Assembly: GCF_000196615.1 (NCBI RefSeq)
Contig: NC_014306.1
Location: 4,154,001 to 4,218,000, forward strand
Origin: Erwinia billingiae Eb661
GTDB lineage: Bacteria > Pseudomonadota > Gammaproteobacteria > Enterobacterales > Enterobacteriaceae
Reading direction: 5' to 3'
DNA: 64,000 bases
A program made the translations under genes and the position numbers. This document shows, piece by piece, positions 27,022 to 36,418 of the stretch. Each line of letters opens with the position of its first letter. Position 1 is the first letter of the stretch. Below the pieces are notes generated by a model that was not told the origin of the DNA, did no database searches, and worked only from the letters and a program-made list of their open reading frames with translations.

Positions 27022-27801
27022 TTAACGGCGCAGGACGATTTGCGGCACCGCATCCTGACTGTGGTGATGAACATGCAGATCGGCCTGATACCAACGGGTT
27101 AAGGTGGCTTCGGTCATCACCTCAGCGGGCGTGCCTTCTGCCACCAACCTGCCCTGATGCAACAACAGCATACTGTCAGACCACAACGCCGCCAGATTCA
27201 GATCGTGCAGCACGCAGCACACCGTCAGCTGACCTTTGCGGGTGAGCTGATGCAACAGGCGCAACGCGTGTTGCTGATGATACAAATCCAGCGCCGAGGT
27301 CGGCTCATCCAGAAACAACCAGCCACGCGGCCCATCATCGTGCCAGAGCTGCGCCAGCGCGCGCGCCAGCTGAACACGCTGCTGCTCGCCGCCGGACAGA
27401 TGGCGATAGTCGCGGTCGGCAAGGGTATCGCTGCCGGTTAAGGCCATCACCTCGTCCACCACCGCTTTGGTGCGCTGGCCCGGCCACGGCGAACGGCCCA
27501 TCGCCACCACTTCCCTGACCGGCAGAGGAAACTCGACGTGGCTTTGCTGACGCATCACCGCGCGGGTCTGCGACAGATGCTCGCGCGACCAGCTGCCGAG
27601 CGGTTTGCCTTCCAGCAGGCAATCGCCCGCCGCCGGTTGCAGATAGCCGGTCAGTAAGCGCAGCAACGTCGATTTCCCGGCACCGTTTGGCCCGATCAGC
27701 GACACCATTTCGCCGGCGCGCAAACTCAGCGAGACATCATCAATCAGCAGCCGCTGACCAACGCGCCAGCTGAGGTTTCTCCCTTCCAGCAGCTTAGTCA
27801 T
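27022..27801 (-). CDS. hmuV: Hemin ABC importer ATP-binding protein
   Basis: ATPase of the haem importer, 259 residues. Walker [10 protein letters not shown] near 37-45, Q-loop MRQQ, signature LSGGEQQR, Walker [13 protein letters not shown] and H-loop HDLN identify the FecE/BtuD/HmuV family. The start overlaps hmuU by 8 bases and it is the last gene of the receptor-HmuS-HmuT-HmuU-HmuV run on the minus strand. Energises transfer of haem from HmuT through HmuU to the cytoplasm. Confidence 0.93.
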   Translation of the reverse strand: MTKLLEGRNLSWRVGQRLLIDDVSLSLRAGEMVSLIGPNGAGKSTLLRLLTGYLQPAAGDCLLEGKPLGSWSREHLSQTRAVMRQQSHVEFPLPVREVVAMGRSPWPGQRTKAVVDEVMALTGSDTLADRDYRHLSGGEQQRVQLARALAQLWHDDGPRGWLFLDEPTSALDLYHQQHALRLLHQLTRKGQLTVCCVLHDLNLAALWSDSMLLLHQGRLVAEGTPAEVMTEATLTRWYQADLHVHHHSQDAVPQIVLRR

Positions 27802-28795
27802 AACGGCCCTCTTGGCGGCGCAGAATCAACCATAAAAACCACGGCGCACCCAGCAGACTGGTCAGCAACCCCACCGGCATTTCCGCCGGTGCGACCACCG
27901 TTCTCGCCAGCGTATCGGCAATCAGCATCAGGATCGCCCCGGCCAGACCGGCACCCGGCAACAGCCAGCGGTGATCGCTGCCAATGCACATGCGCATCAG
28001 ATGCGGCACCACCAGCCCGACAAAGCCAATCACCCCGCTCACCGCCACCGAAGCGGCCACCATCAGCGCGCTCAGCACCAGCAAAATGCGCTGAGTGTGT
28101 TTGACGTCCACGCCCAGATAATGCGCCTCTTCATCGCCCAGCTGCAGCAGGTTCAGCCGCCGGGCCTGCCACTGGGTGGCGACCATGGCGGGCAGGATAA
28201 TCACCGCGCTGGCGATAACCGTGGACCACTGCGCCTGCCCCAGCGAGCCCATTCCCCATAAGGAGAGCTGGCGCAGCTGCTGATCGTTGCTGATCCACGA
28301 GAGGACGCCCACGGCCGCGCCGCAGACGGCATTAATAGCAATGCCCACCAGCAACAGCCGTGAAAGGGTGCCGCTGCCAGAGCGGCTGAGGGTAAAGATC
28401 ACCACCGTGACTGCCAGGCTGCCGATAAAGGCCGCCAGCATTGGCCACCACAACGCTAACATCGCCGGCAGGCTCAGTGGGATCACCACTGAAATTGCCA
28501 CCATCAGCGCGGCACCACTGCTGATGCCCAACAGCCCCGGATCGGCCAGCGGATTGCGAAACAGTCCCTGCATCACGCCGCCGGATAACGCCAGCGCCGA
28601 GCCGACCAGCACCGCCAGCAACACGCGCGGCAAACGGATGTTCCACCAGATTTGCCAGACCATGCTGTCGCGGGTTGACTGCCAGACCATCGGCAATGAC
28701 AGGCGCATCGCGCCAATGTTGGCGGCAAACACCACGATGGCCACCATCAGAACCACCATCAGCACTAAGCGTCGCTGAATATGCTGTCCGTTCAT
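27794..28795 (-). CDS. hmuU: Hemin ABC importer permease (FecCD family)
   Basis: Inner-membrane permease of 333 residues with about ten hydrophobic helices. FecCD family blocks: [78 protein letters not shown] and [33 protein letters not shown]. It overlaps hmuT by 4 bases and hmuV by 8. Two copies would dimerise to form the haem channel. Confidence 0.93.
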   Translation of the reverse strand: MNGQHIQRRLVLMVVLMVAIVVFAANIGAMRLSLPMVWQSTRDSMVWQIWWNIRLPRVLLAVLVGSALALSGGVMQGLFRNPLADPGLLGISSGAALMVAISVVIPLSLPAMLALWWPMLAAFIGSLAVTVVIFTLSRSGSGTLSRLLLVGIAINAVCGAAVGVLSWISNDQQLRQLSLWGMGSLGQAQWSTVIASAVIILPAMVATQWQARRLNLLQLGDEEAHYLGVDVKHTQRILLVLSALMVAASVAVSGVIGFVGLVVPHLMRMCIGSDHRWLLPGAGLAGAILMLIADTLARTVVAPAEMPVGLLTSLLGAPWFLWLILRRQEGRYD

Positions 28796-29610
28796 TGCGC
28801 GAGGGCTTCCGCCGCTTTACGCAGTTTGGCAATCGCGCCTGGCGTTTGCAGGCCAAAGCCCAGCAGCGCCATTTCATCAACCACCAGCACATTTTGCTGC
28901 TTACCGGCCGGGGTCAGCGCCAGACCTGGCAGCTTCCACAAATTCTCTTCGCCGCCCATGCCCTTCAGGCCGTCCGCGCCAATCACAATCAGCTGCGGCG
29001 CACTGGCCACAATCCCTTCCTGGGTCAGTGGCTGATAATGCGGAATATTGCCCAGCGCATTTTGCAGCCCGGCGCCACGGATCGCGCCATCGGCCGAGGT
29101 GCCGCTGCCTGCGCCCATCGCTTTCATTCCGCTGTGGTTAAGGATATACAGCACCTTCACCGGCAGCGGTTTATCGGAAACGCCAGCCAGCTGTTTATCC
29201 AGCTTCTCCTCCAGCAGCTTGCCCTGATCTTCGCGGTGCAGCGCGGCGGCGATGGTGGCAATTTTGCTGTGGATAGCGCTCAGTTCAGGCTTGCCGGTGA
29301 CGGTAATCACCTTGACGCCGGCCTGCTCAACCTGCTGCAGGGCAAGAGAGGGTTTGGACAGCTCGCTGGCGATCACCAGCGTGGGCTTCATCGCCAGAAT
29401 CCCTTCGGCATTCAGCTGGCGCATGTAACCCACATTCGGCAGTTTGGTCGCCACGGCCGGTTGCAGACTGGTGGTATCACGGGCGACCAGATTTTGCTGC
29501 GCATCCAGCGCATAGATGATCTCCGTAACGTCGCCACCAATCGACACTACCCGCTCTTCGGCCAGCAGTGAAAAAGGCAGCGCCAACAGCGCAATCAGCC
29601 ACAGTTTCAT
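28792..29610 (-). CDS. hmuT: Periplasmic hemin-binding protein
   Basis: Haem-carrying binding protein, 272 residues, with a short signal peptide (LWLIALLALPFSLLA). The mature part opens EERVVSIGGDVTEIIYALD, where HmuT/PhuT proteins have the same start, and includes the tyrosine in VGYMRQLNAEGILAMKPTLVIA that is an axial haem ligand in this family. The gene overlaps hmuS by 4 bases and hmuU by 4. Passes haem from the outer-membrane receptor to HmuUV. Confidence 0.92.
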   Translation of the reverse strand: MKLWLIALLALPFSLLAEERVVSIGGDVTEIIYALDAQQNLVARDTTSLQPAVATKLPNVGYMRQLNAEGILAMKPTLVIASELSKPSLALQQVEQAGVKVITVTGKPELSAIHSKIATIAAALHREDQGKLLEEKLDKQLAGVSDKPLPVKVLYILNHSGMKAMGAGSGTSADGAIRGAGLQNALGNIPHYQPLTQEGIVASAPQLIVIGADGLKGMGGEENLWKLPGLALTPAGKQQNVLVVDEMALLGFGLQTPGAIAKLRKAAEALAQ

Positions 29611-30641
29611 GCCGCTTCTCCTGCACCGGTCAACTCGGCCAGCTGTTCACGCCAGCGGCGTTGTTCCGGCTGACCTTCGCTGCGCTGTCCGTACAGCTGG
29701 GCAATCTGCGTGCCGTCGGCGGCAAACAGTTCCAGGCTGGTGACAAAGCCGTCAGCGGTGGGCTTGCGGGTGATCCAGCTTTCGCTGATGGTATTTTCCA
29801 TCAGGTGCAGGGTGAAGGTTGGGTTGAAGATATTGATCCAGTTGTCCATCGGCACCAGCTTCTCAACCGCGCCGGTAAAGATCTGCACGCAGCCACGGTT
29901 GCCGATGAAAATCATGATTTCGTTGCCGTCTTGCTGCGCCAGTTTCAGCAGCGCGTTCAGCGTACCGTTATCGACTTTCAGCGCCAGATCGCTGGCCACC
30001 GAGCGGAACGCCTGCTGACGGGAGATATTGTGGCGCTTCAGTAAACCGAAGAACTGATGCACGTCGGTCATCGCACGCCATTCCTGCTCGATCACCGCCG
30101 CATCGGGCTGGTTGGTCTGGACAGGCACGGCTGGCGTCAGAGTCAGCGCCGGGGTTTCAGCCAGGGTGAATGCGGCAATCAGCGCATCCCACGCCGCCTT
30201 GTCGGTGGCCGCCGTGGTGTAAATTTTCAGCACTGCATCGCCGTGTGCATCAAAAATCTGGATGCTGTGACGCTCGCCGCGTTCCGTTTTCTCCACCAGC
30301 GAAAACGCACTCTTCCACTGGGACGGGAACAGGCGCTGATCGAGCGCGCGCGGGTTGAGGATCAGTCCGGCATGGCCGCCCAGATGCAGGTTTTCATACC
30401 GTCCCACCTGCTCATGTACCGCATAAGCATTGCGGGTGATCGACTGGGTTTCGCCCACCGCTTCCAGCGCCGGCAGCAGCGCGGTGAAGTCAGGACGCAG
30501 CGCCACCGCATCGTTCAGCGTTCTGGCCTGGGTCAGCTCCGCTTCACTGATGTTCATCAGATCCGCCAGGTCGCGGGCATACTTTTTCGGGTGTTCAGCT
30601 TTTAACGACTGATAACGCTGATAGAGGGTATTCAGTTCCAT
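29607..30641 (-). CDS. hmuS: Hemin-degrading/trafficking factor HmuS
   Basis: Cytoplasmic haem-handling protein of 344 residues of the HemS/ChuS/PhuS family, made of two similar halves. Each half has the block seen here as VGRYENLHLGGHAGLILNPRALDQRLFPSQW and IFIGNRGCVQIFTGAVEKLVPMDNWINIFNPTFTLHL. These proteins accept haem after import and some cleave it to release iron. It lies 57 bases downstream of the receptor gene and overlaps hmuT. Confidence 0.93.
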   Translation of the reverse strand: MELNTLYQRYQSLKAEHPKKYARDLADLMNISEAELTQARTLNDAVALRPDFTALLPALEAVGETQSITRNAYAVHEQVGRYENLHLGGHAGLILNPRALDQRLFPSQWKSAFSLVEKTERGERHSIQIFDAHGDAVLKIYTTAATDKAAWDALIAAFTLAETPALTLTPAVPVQTNQPDAAVIEQEWRAMTDVHQFFGLLKRHNISRQQAFRSVASDLALKVDNGTLNALLKLAQQDGNEIMIFIGNRGCVQIFTGAVEKLVPMDNWINIFNPTFTLHLMENTISESWITRKPTADGFVTSLELFAADGTQIAQLYGQRSEGQPEQRRWREQLAELTGAGEAA

Positions 30642-30698
30642 TTGCTCTCCTTGACGCCCTGCACGCGGTGCAGGGCAATGGGTAATAAAACAGGGTAA

Positions 30699-33098
30699 TC
30701 AGAAGTCGACGTTCACACCCAGCTGGAAGGTACGGCCAGGCATCACCGCCAGCGCGTTGTCATACGCATCCTGGTTGGTGGTGTTGGTCAGCTCGCGGCT
30801 GCTGAGGTAATCCCAGTATTTACGGTCGGTCAGGTTATAGATCCCGCCGCTGACCTTGACGTTTTTCGTCGCCTGCCAGTAAGCGGTCATATCCACCATA
30901 CCGTAACCCGGTACGCGCATATATTCTTCACTGGAATCGGTTAAGGTGCTGCCTGCCGCGTTGGTGTAGCTTTCACGGTTGGTGGCGGTGGCCTGCTTCC
31001 CTTTCACAAAGGTGGCGGTCACTGCGGCACCGTAGCGTTTGGCCGGATCGTCCCAGGCCACGCCAACAATGGCTTTCATCGGCGCGACGCTGTCCAGATC
31101 GACGTAGCTGTCGCCGGAGTAGCTGGACTTCGATTTACCTTCGCTGTAACCCAGTGCGAAGGTGGCGCTCAGGCCGTTAACCTCTTCAAACCAGGTGCCA
31201 AAGTTCACTTTGGTGGTCACTTCACCGCCATAGATATACGCCTTATCGCGGTTTTCTGCCTGGTAAACAGTGTAGATATTGGACGGCACGTTGGTAAAGC
31301 GGGCCGGGCTGCCGGCGCGGGTATAACGCGTGTAGGCAATGAAGTTTTCGTAGGTGTTGTAGAACACCGCGGTTTTCAGCGTGACGCCATCAACCACCTG
31401 CCCCTTCATGCCCCATTCCAGGTTGTTACTGGTTTCGGTTTTCAGATCGCTGTTACCAATCAACGCATACTGCGCCGGACCGGCATAGTTTGAACCGAGG
31501 TTCCACGAGCCGTACAGCTGGCTGGCGTTAGGGAACTGCGCGCCACGCTTGTACTGCACATAGGTCATCAGTGATGGCGTGATGTCGTAGTTGAAGCTCA
31601 GCGATGGCAGAACCTGGGTATCCGAGTTCTCTTTGCCATACAGGGTGTTCAGCTCGGATTCGTCCAGCACGGTGCTGCCGGTGGTCAGGCTGGAGAGGTT
31701 TTGTGGCTTGGTGGTCTGATGCGCTACCCGCACGCCCGGCACGATTGAGAAGCCGTGACCGTCCAGATCGAACTGGATTGCATCCTGCACAAAGGCACCC
31801 AGCGCATAGCTGCGGCTGTCGGACTCCGGCTGCATGATCGCCGAATAGACGCTTGGGGCCGGTTCTTCCCGGAACGGACGTTTCGTCTCGGTGACACGAC
31901 CGTTCAGGCCGGCGCTCAGCTCGTGGCGACCCAGCGCCTTGCTCAGCTGCGTTTCGAAGCCGTAGGTATCGACATCATAGTTTGAGTAGACGCGCTCCTG
32001 GCTGCTGGTGCTGATGGGCATCAGGGTGTTGTCGTGCGCCTGGGTCTGCTGGTAATAGACTTTGTTGCTGAGGGAATCGATAAACGCATTGGCTGGCGTC
32101 CACTCATCCTTCAGGCTGACGCCCCAACGGCGGGTATTACTCTGCTGTTGCGAGGTGCCGAGAATGCTGCTGCCCGCCGAGTTCCAGGTGTCGTAATGGG
32201 TGTGGTTGGTCTTGTCGTAATAATCGACGGTGCCGGTCAGCTTGTGCTCGTCATTGGGCTGCCAGATCGCGGAGGTCATCAGCGCATTGGAGTGCCAGTT
32301 GGCCGGATAGGCATCGATGGTGCCGCTGTTATTGCGGGTTTGCTGGCCGTCACGGCGGCTGTAAACAAACACGCCACGCAGCGTTTCGTCGCCGGCTGCG
32401 GCGGTAATGCCGTTATGCCAGCTGCGGTTGGCCGAGTCGTAATCAGACTGATAACCAAAGTAGGTCGATTTGTACGGCGACAGGTAATCGTCGGCGGATT
32501 TCGGCTGGAAGGAGACCGCGCCGCCAATGGCGGTGTTGGCCGTCGCCGTTGAGGTCGCACCGGATTCAATGTCCACCTGGCCGTACATATACGGGTCGAG
32601 ATAGTCACGGCCGATGCCGAAGGTGTTTAATCCGGCGCGGCTGACGTAGCTGCGGCCGGTGGCATCCGGCTGCGGAATGCCGTCCACGTCCAGTCCAACA
32701 CGGTTACTTTCCAGACCACGGATGTTGTAGCCGGTATAGCCGCTGCGGTCGAAGCCGCTTTTGCCTGCGGACGATCCGCCGCTGACGCCGGTAGCGCTGA
32801 TTAACGGCTCATAGCGCATCACCGAGCCAAAGTCGTTGGTGCCCTTTTGCTGCATTTCTGCGGCGGTAATGGTGGTTTTGCTGCCCGCCTGTTTTTCCGG
32901 CTCGGGCGCGGTCACCGTCATAACGGCTTCCGACTGGCTTTTCTTGCCGGAGATCGCCAGTGGCGTGCCAGAATGGCTGGCTTCGGGAAGTGGTGCGGTG
33001 GTGCGTGTTTCAGCAGCGATGCTAAAACCGGTGGTAACCAGCGTGCCGAACAGCACGGACTTCTGGATAAACCCCTGAGAATTGAAAGATTTGCGCAT
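30699..33098 (-). CDS. TonB-dependent haem/hemoprotein receptor
   Basis: Outer-membrane receptor of 799 residues, longer than HemR/HmuR (about 690). It has a signal peptide, a TonB-box-like VMTVTAP near 60, a plug domain (FGSVMRYEPLISATGVSGG... GYNIRGLESNRVGLDVDGIPQPD), and a 22-strand barrel ending in aromatic VDF. It belongs to the hemoglobin/transferrin/lactoferrin receptor group. The FRAP box of classical haem receptors is changed to AQFPNASQLYG and NPNL to GNSDLKTETSNN. It heads the hmu operon and has a Fur-like site about 127 bases upstream. Confidence 0.92.
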   Translation of the reverse strand: MRKSFNSQGFIQKSVLFGTLVTTGFSIAAETRTTAPLPEASHSGTPLAISGKKSQSEAVMTVTAPEPEKQAGSKTTITAAEMQQKGTNDFGSVMRYEPLISATGVSGGSSAGKSGFDRSGYTGYNIRGLESNRVGLDVDGIPQPDATGRSYVSRAGLNTFGIGRDYLDPYMYGQVDIESGATSTATANTAIGGAVSFQPKSADDYLSPYKSTYFGYQSDYDSANRSWHNGITAAAGDETLRGVFVYSRRDGQQTRNNSGTIDAYPANWHSNALMTSAIWQPNDEHKLTGTVDYYDKTNHTHYDTWNSAGSSILGTSQQQSNTRRWGVSLKDEWTPANAFIDSLSNKVYYQQTQAHDNTLMPISTSSQERVYSNYDVDTYGFETQLSKALGRHELSAGLNGRVTETKRPFREEPAPSVYSAIMQPESDSRSYALGAFVQDAIQFDLDGHGFSIVPGVRVAHQTTKPQNLSSLTTGSTVLDESELNTLYGKENSDTQVLPSLSFNYDITPSLMTYVQYKRGAQFPNASQLYGSWNLGSNYAGPAQYALIGNSDLKTETSNNLEWGMKGQVVDGVTLKTAVFYNTYENFIAYTRYTRAGSPARFTNVPSNIYTVYQAENRDKAYIYGGEVTTKVNFGTWFEEVNGLSATFALGYSEGKSKSSYSGDSYVDLDSVAPMKAIVGVAWDDPAKRYGAAVTATFVKGKQATATNRESYTNAAGSTLTDSSEEYMRVPGYGMVDMTAYWQATKNVKVSGGIYNLTDRKYWDYLSSRELTNTTNQDAYDNALAVMPGRTFQLGVNVDF

Positions 33099-33224
33099 TT
33101 AGTAAGCCTTTATTCTTTATTAGTATCGACTCATACATTGCGGCCGCAATCCAACAAGATTGCGAAAACTCCATACGCATCCGGCGCTATGTAGGTCATT
33201 CCATGACGACTGTCAAACGCGAAT

Positions 33225-33243
33225 GATAATGAGATCGATTCTC
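33225..33243. promoter_or_regulatory. Fur box
   Basis: GATAATGAGATCGATTCTC matches 14 of 19 positions of the Fur consensus (GATAATGATAATCATTATC). It lies between the divergent haem receptor gene and the SelW-like gene and could repress either or both under iron-replete conditions. Confidence 0.75.
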
Positions 33244-33360
33244 TATATCAACAACCTCCACAATTAATTCACAATGTTAAAAAAGCGTCAGCAACACCCA
33301 CTTGACAGTGCAGCAACCGACGCCGGAAGATGAGCGCCTGTTTTTAGAGAGGACATCGCG

Positions 33361-33642
33361 ATGAAAACCGCTCCTGCCATCACCATTCACTACTGCTCGC
33401 AGTGCAACTGGCTGCTGCGTGCCGGCTGGATGGCGCAAGAATTACTGCATACGTTCAGCACCGATTTAGCCTCGGTCAGCCTGGTGCCCGGCACCGGCGG
33501 CATTTATCAGATCTTGATTGACGAGCACATTATCTGGGACCGTAAAACCGACGGCGGCTTCCCGGAAGCCAAAGAGTTGAAGCAGCGCGTGCGGAACTTC
33601 TGCTTCCCGGAGCGGGAACTGGGACATATCGACACGAAATAA
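33361..33642 (+). CDS. SelT/SelW/SelH-type thioredoxin-like protein
   Basis: A 93-residue redox protein of the Rdx/SelW family in its all-cysteine form: CSQC near residues 12-15 replaces the C-x-x-Sec of selenoprotein W. Other family marks are RAGWMAQELL after the motif, the GTGGIYQILIDEHIIWDRK strand pair and the FPEAKELKQRVRNF helix. AGAGGA lies about 9 bases before the ATG. It is divergent from the haem receptor gene and shares its Fur-like control region. The physiological partner of this family in bacteria is not settled. Confidence 0.85.
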   Translation: MKTAPAITIHYCSQCNWLLRAGWMAQELLHTFSTDLASVSLVPGTGGIYQILIDEHIIWDRKTDGGFPEAKELKQRVRNFCFPERELGHIDTK

Positions 33643-33855
33643 CCCCTGCGCGGGCGGCATCATCCTTGTGTCATCCGGCGGCTTCACGCTAAACTTACCG
33701 CCGCATCGCTGCCCTTGCTGGCAGAAAGATGACACAAGGGCCGGAACAGGCCCGATAACAAGAATCACCCCTCACTTACCTGCCCTGCCTGAAGACCTGC
33801 GCTCCCGCCTGTGGCTGGAGTAACTTCTCATCGTTAATTAAGTGCACCCTTTTCT

Positions 33856-35070
33856 ATGGATACGTTAGATTCAGCTACACCCGTGCGTGGCGTCGGCCCG
33901 CTGCTCTTTTCCCTTGCGCTGGGCGCCTTTGCCATCGGCCTGAGTGAGTTCGTGATTATGGGACTGCTGCCGCACGTTTCCAGCGCGATGAACGTCAGCC
34001 TGGCGGAAGGCAGCAAATTTATCAGCTACTACGCGCTTGGCGTGGTGGTTGGCGCACCGCTGTTCTCCCTCAGCACCGCCCGTTTGTGCCGTAAACATCA
34101 GCTGATGATTTTTATCTCGCTGTTTTTGGTCGGCAACCTCAGCAGCATGCTGGCCAGCAATGCGCATATGCTGGTGATTTCCCGTTTCCTGAGCGGGCTG
34201 CCGCACGGTGCCTTCCTCGGTGTAGCCGCGCTGGCTGCGGCGTCACTGGTGGAAGAGAATCGCCGTGGACAGGCGGTAGGCAGAGTGATGTTGGGCCTGA
34301 CGCTGGCGTCGTTGCTAGGTAACCCGGCGGCGACCATGCTCGGCGAACATCTCGACTGGCGCTGGGCATTTGCCTGCGTCTCGGTGCTGACCGTGATTGA
34401 TGCGCTGCTGATCTACAAGCTGTTCCCGGTGCAGAAAGAGCATGAGCAGAGCTCGCCGTTGAAAGAGATCCGTGGCCTGGCGAACCTGCGCCTGTGGTTA
34501 ACGCTGGGGATTGCGGCGATTGGCTTTGGCGGCATGTTTGCGGTGATCAGCTATATCACCCCGATCCTGACCATGGCGGCGCACCTCTCCACCTTCTGGC
34601 TGCCGTTCGTGCTGTTCGCATTTGGTCTGGGCATGGTGATTGGTAATCTGGCGGGTGGCCGTATGGCTGACGGCAAAATCATGCTGTCGATTTTCAGCAT
34701 CCTGGCGTGGAGCGTGGTGGTGCTGACCATCTTCCCACTGCTGATTGGCACCATTACCGGCCTGATGCTTGGCGCGTTCCTGGTCGGCACTAACCTCGCC
34801 CTGTGCGCACCGTTGCAGGTGCGTCTGATGCAGGTGGCGGGCAAAGCGCAAACGCTGGCCGCCACGCTGAACCATTCGGCGTTTAACATCGCCAACGCGC
34901 TGGGTGCCTTCCTGGGAGCGTATGTGGTGCAGCAGGGTTATCCGATGACGCAGACCGCCACCTACGGGGCCATCCTGCCGGTACTGGGCATGATGATCTT
35001 TATGGTGGCGCTGCTGAAAGAAGTGGCTGACCGTAAAAACACCGGCGTGGGATCGACCGATTTGATCTGA
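33856..35070 (+). CDS. MFS transporter, DHA1 family (AraJ-like)
   Basis: Twelve-helix inner-membrane transporter of 404 residues. Signature elements: GLSEFVIMGLLPHVSSAMNV in helix 1, the helix 2-3 loop, RFLSGLPHGAFLGVAALAAASLV in helix 4, and the conserved helix 5 GLTLASLLGNPAATMLG. AraJ-like members export sugars or drugs; the substrate is unknown. No clear ribosome site precedes the ATG. It converges on the NepI-like transporter gene with a shared hairpin between them. Confidence 0.88.
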   Translation: MDTLDSATPVRGVGPLLFSLALGAFAIGLSEFVIMGLLPHVSSAMNVSLAEGSKFISYYALGVVVGAPLFSLSTARLCRKHQLMIFISLFLVGNLSSMLASNAHMLVISRFLSGLPHGAFLGVAALAAASLVEENRRGQAVGRVMLGLTLASLLGNPAATMLGEHLDWRWAFACVSVLTVIDALLIYKLFPVQKEHEQSSPLKEIRGLANLRLWLTLGIAAIGFGGMFAVISYITPILTMAAHLSTFWLPFVLFAFGLGMVIGNLAGGRMADGKIMLSIFSILAWSVVVLTIFPLLIGTITGLMLGAFLVGTNLALCAPLQVRLMQVAGKAQTLAATLNHSAFNIANALGAFLGAYVVQQGYPMTQTATYGAILPVLGMMIFMVALLKEVADRKNTGVGSTDLI

Positions 35071-35080
35071 TGTTGCTAAC

Positions 35081-35101
35081 GGCCAGGCGCCCTGCCTGGC
35101 C
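35081..35101. terminator. Hairpin between convergent transporter genes
   Basis: Perfect 8-bp stem GGCCAGGC/GCCTGGCC with a 5-base loop in the 41-base gap between the two convergent MFS genes. T-tracts are weak on both sides. Confidence 0.6.
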
Positions 35102-35111
35102 ATTCACTGTT

Positions 35112-36308
35112 TTACGCTTTCTCCGCCACAACCGGTTTGGTTCGCAACGCGGCATAAATCGTCAGCGTGGCAATCAGTAACGCCATGGCGCTGCCCATAA
35201 ATACCCCTTTCGCCCCGGTAATGTTGAAGATCACGCCGCCTGCCGCCGCACCGATGGTAATCGCTAACTGAATAGACGCCACCAGCAGACCGCCGCCGCT
35301 TTCTGCCTCATCCGGCATGGTCCGGGTGATCCAGGTGGACCAGCCTACCGGCACGGCACCAAACGCCATGCCCCACAGCGCCACCAGCACCGCATCCACC
35401 AGCGGAGCCGATCCCATCACCACCAGACCAACACCGAGCAGGCCCATCGCCAGCGGCATACCGATCAGCGTGCGGTGCAGGTTACGCTCCAGCAGGATGC
35501 CGGCAATCAGCGTCCCGGCGAAGTTCGCCACGCCAAAGCCCAGCAGGATCACCGACAGCCCGTTGACGCCGACGCCGGTGACGCTTTCGAGGAACGGACG
35601 CAAATAGGTGAAGAAGGCGAAGTGGCCGGAGAACACCAGAATGATCGCCAGCAACGCGGTCTGCATGCCGGGACGGCGGATCAACGCAAACATTGAACTG
35701 CTCTTGCCCACCTGCGTCGACGGCATTTTCGGCAGCGCGGCTACCTGCCAGGCCAGCGCCAGCAAACCAATCACCGAGGCGGCGACAAACACGTTTCGCC
35801 AGCCAATCAGATGACCAAAGTAGCTGCCCATCGGCGCGGCAACGATAGTGGCAACCGACACGCCGCTAAAGACGATCGACAGCGCGCGCGGGATCATCGC
35901 TTCCGGCACCAGCCGCATGGTGGTCGCCGCCGCCAGCGTCCAGAAGCCACCGATGGCAATCCCCAGCAGCACGCGGCCGGCGAGGATAAAGCCCAGGTTC
36001 GGTGAAAAGGCCACCAGCAGATTGGAGACGATCAGCATCACCGAGAACATCAGCATCACCCAGCGGCGATCCAGATTACGGGTGGCTGAGGCGCTGAAAA
36101 AGCTGGTCAGCAGTGCGAATACCGCGGTAATGGTCACCGCCTGCCCGGTTACGCCTTCCGTTACGCCAAGACTGGCGGCCATGGGCGTCAGCAGGCTGGC
36201 GGGCAGAAATTCTGCCGTCACCAGTCCAAACACGCCAAGCGCCATCGAAAATACCGCGCCCCACTGGGGCTTTTCCTCTGCCATGCCGGCCTGTTTGAGT
36301 GTGTTCAT
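35112..36308 (-). CDS. MFS transporter, NepI-like (purine ribonucleoside efflux type)
   Basis: Inner-membrane exporter of 398 residues, about twelve helices. It reads like NepI/YicM of E. coli in several blocks: VTAEFLPASLLTPMAASLGVTEG, LGIAIGGFWTLAAATTMRLVPEA, GHFAFFTYLRPFLE and AVPVGWSTWITRTMPDEAESGGGL. NepI exports inosine and guanosine analogues; the substrate of this homologue is not proven. It is divergent from an AraC-type regulator, 110 bases away, which probably controls it. Confidence 0.85.
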   Translation of the reverse strand: MNTLKQAGMAEEKPQWGAVFSMALGVFGLVTAEFLPASLLTPMAASLGVTEGVTGQAVTITAVFALLTSFFSASATRNLDRRWVMLMFSVMLIVSNLLVAFSPNLGFILAGRVLLGIAIGGFWTLAAATTMRLVPEAMIPRALSIVFSGVSVATIVAAPMGSYFGHLIGWRNVFVAASVIGLLALAWQVAALPKMPSTQVGKSSSMFALIRRPGMQTALLAIILVFSGHFAFFTYLRPFLESVTGVGVNGLSVILLGFGVANFAGTLIAGILLERNLHRTLIGMPLAMGLLGVGLVVMGSAPLVDAVLVALWGMAFGAVPVGWSTWITRTMPDEAESGGGLLVASIQLAITIGAAAGGVIFNITGAKGVFMGSAMALLIATLTIYAALRTKPVVAEKA

Positions 36309-36418
36309 TGCATGCTTTCCGTAAGAAGAAGTGAGTGTACAGAGTAGTGGGCTGCCGCCGGATGGTCTATGATGTTAAATCCGTATTTATTGATTCTCCG
36401 TCCGGAAGGATAGCCACC

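Noticed and set aside
33643-33855. Small frames between the SelW-like gene and MFS gene
   Set aside because: None has a start with ribosome site and family-like sequence; region most likely holds promoter elements.
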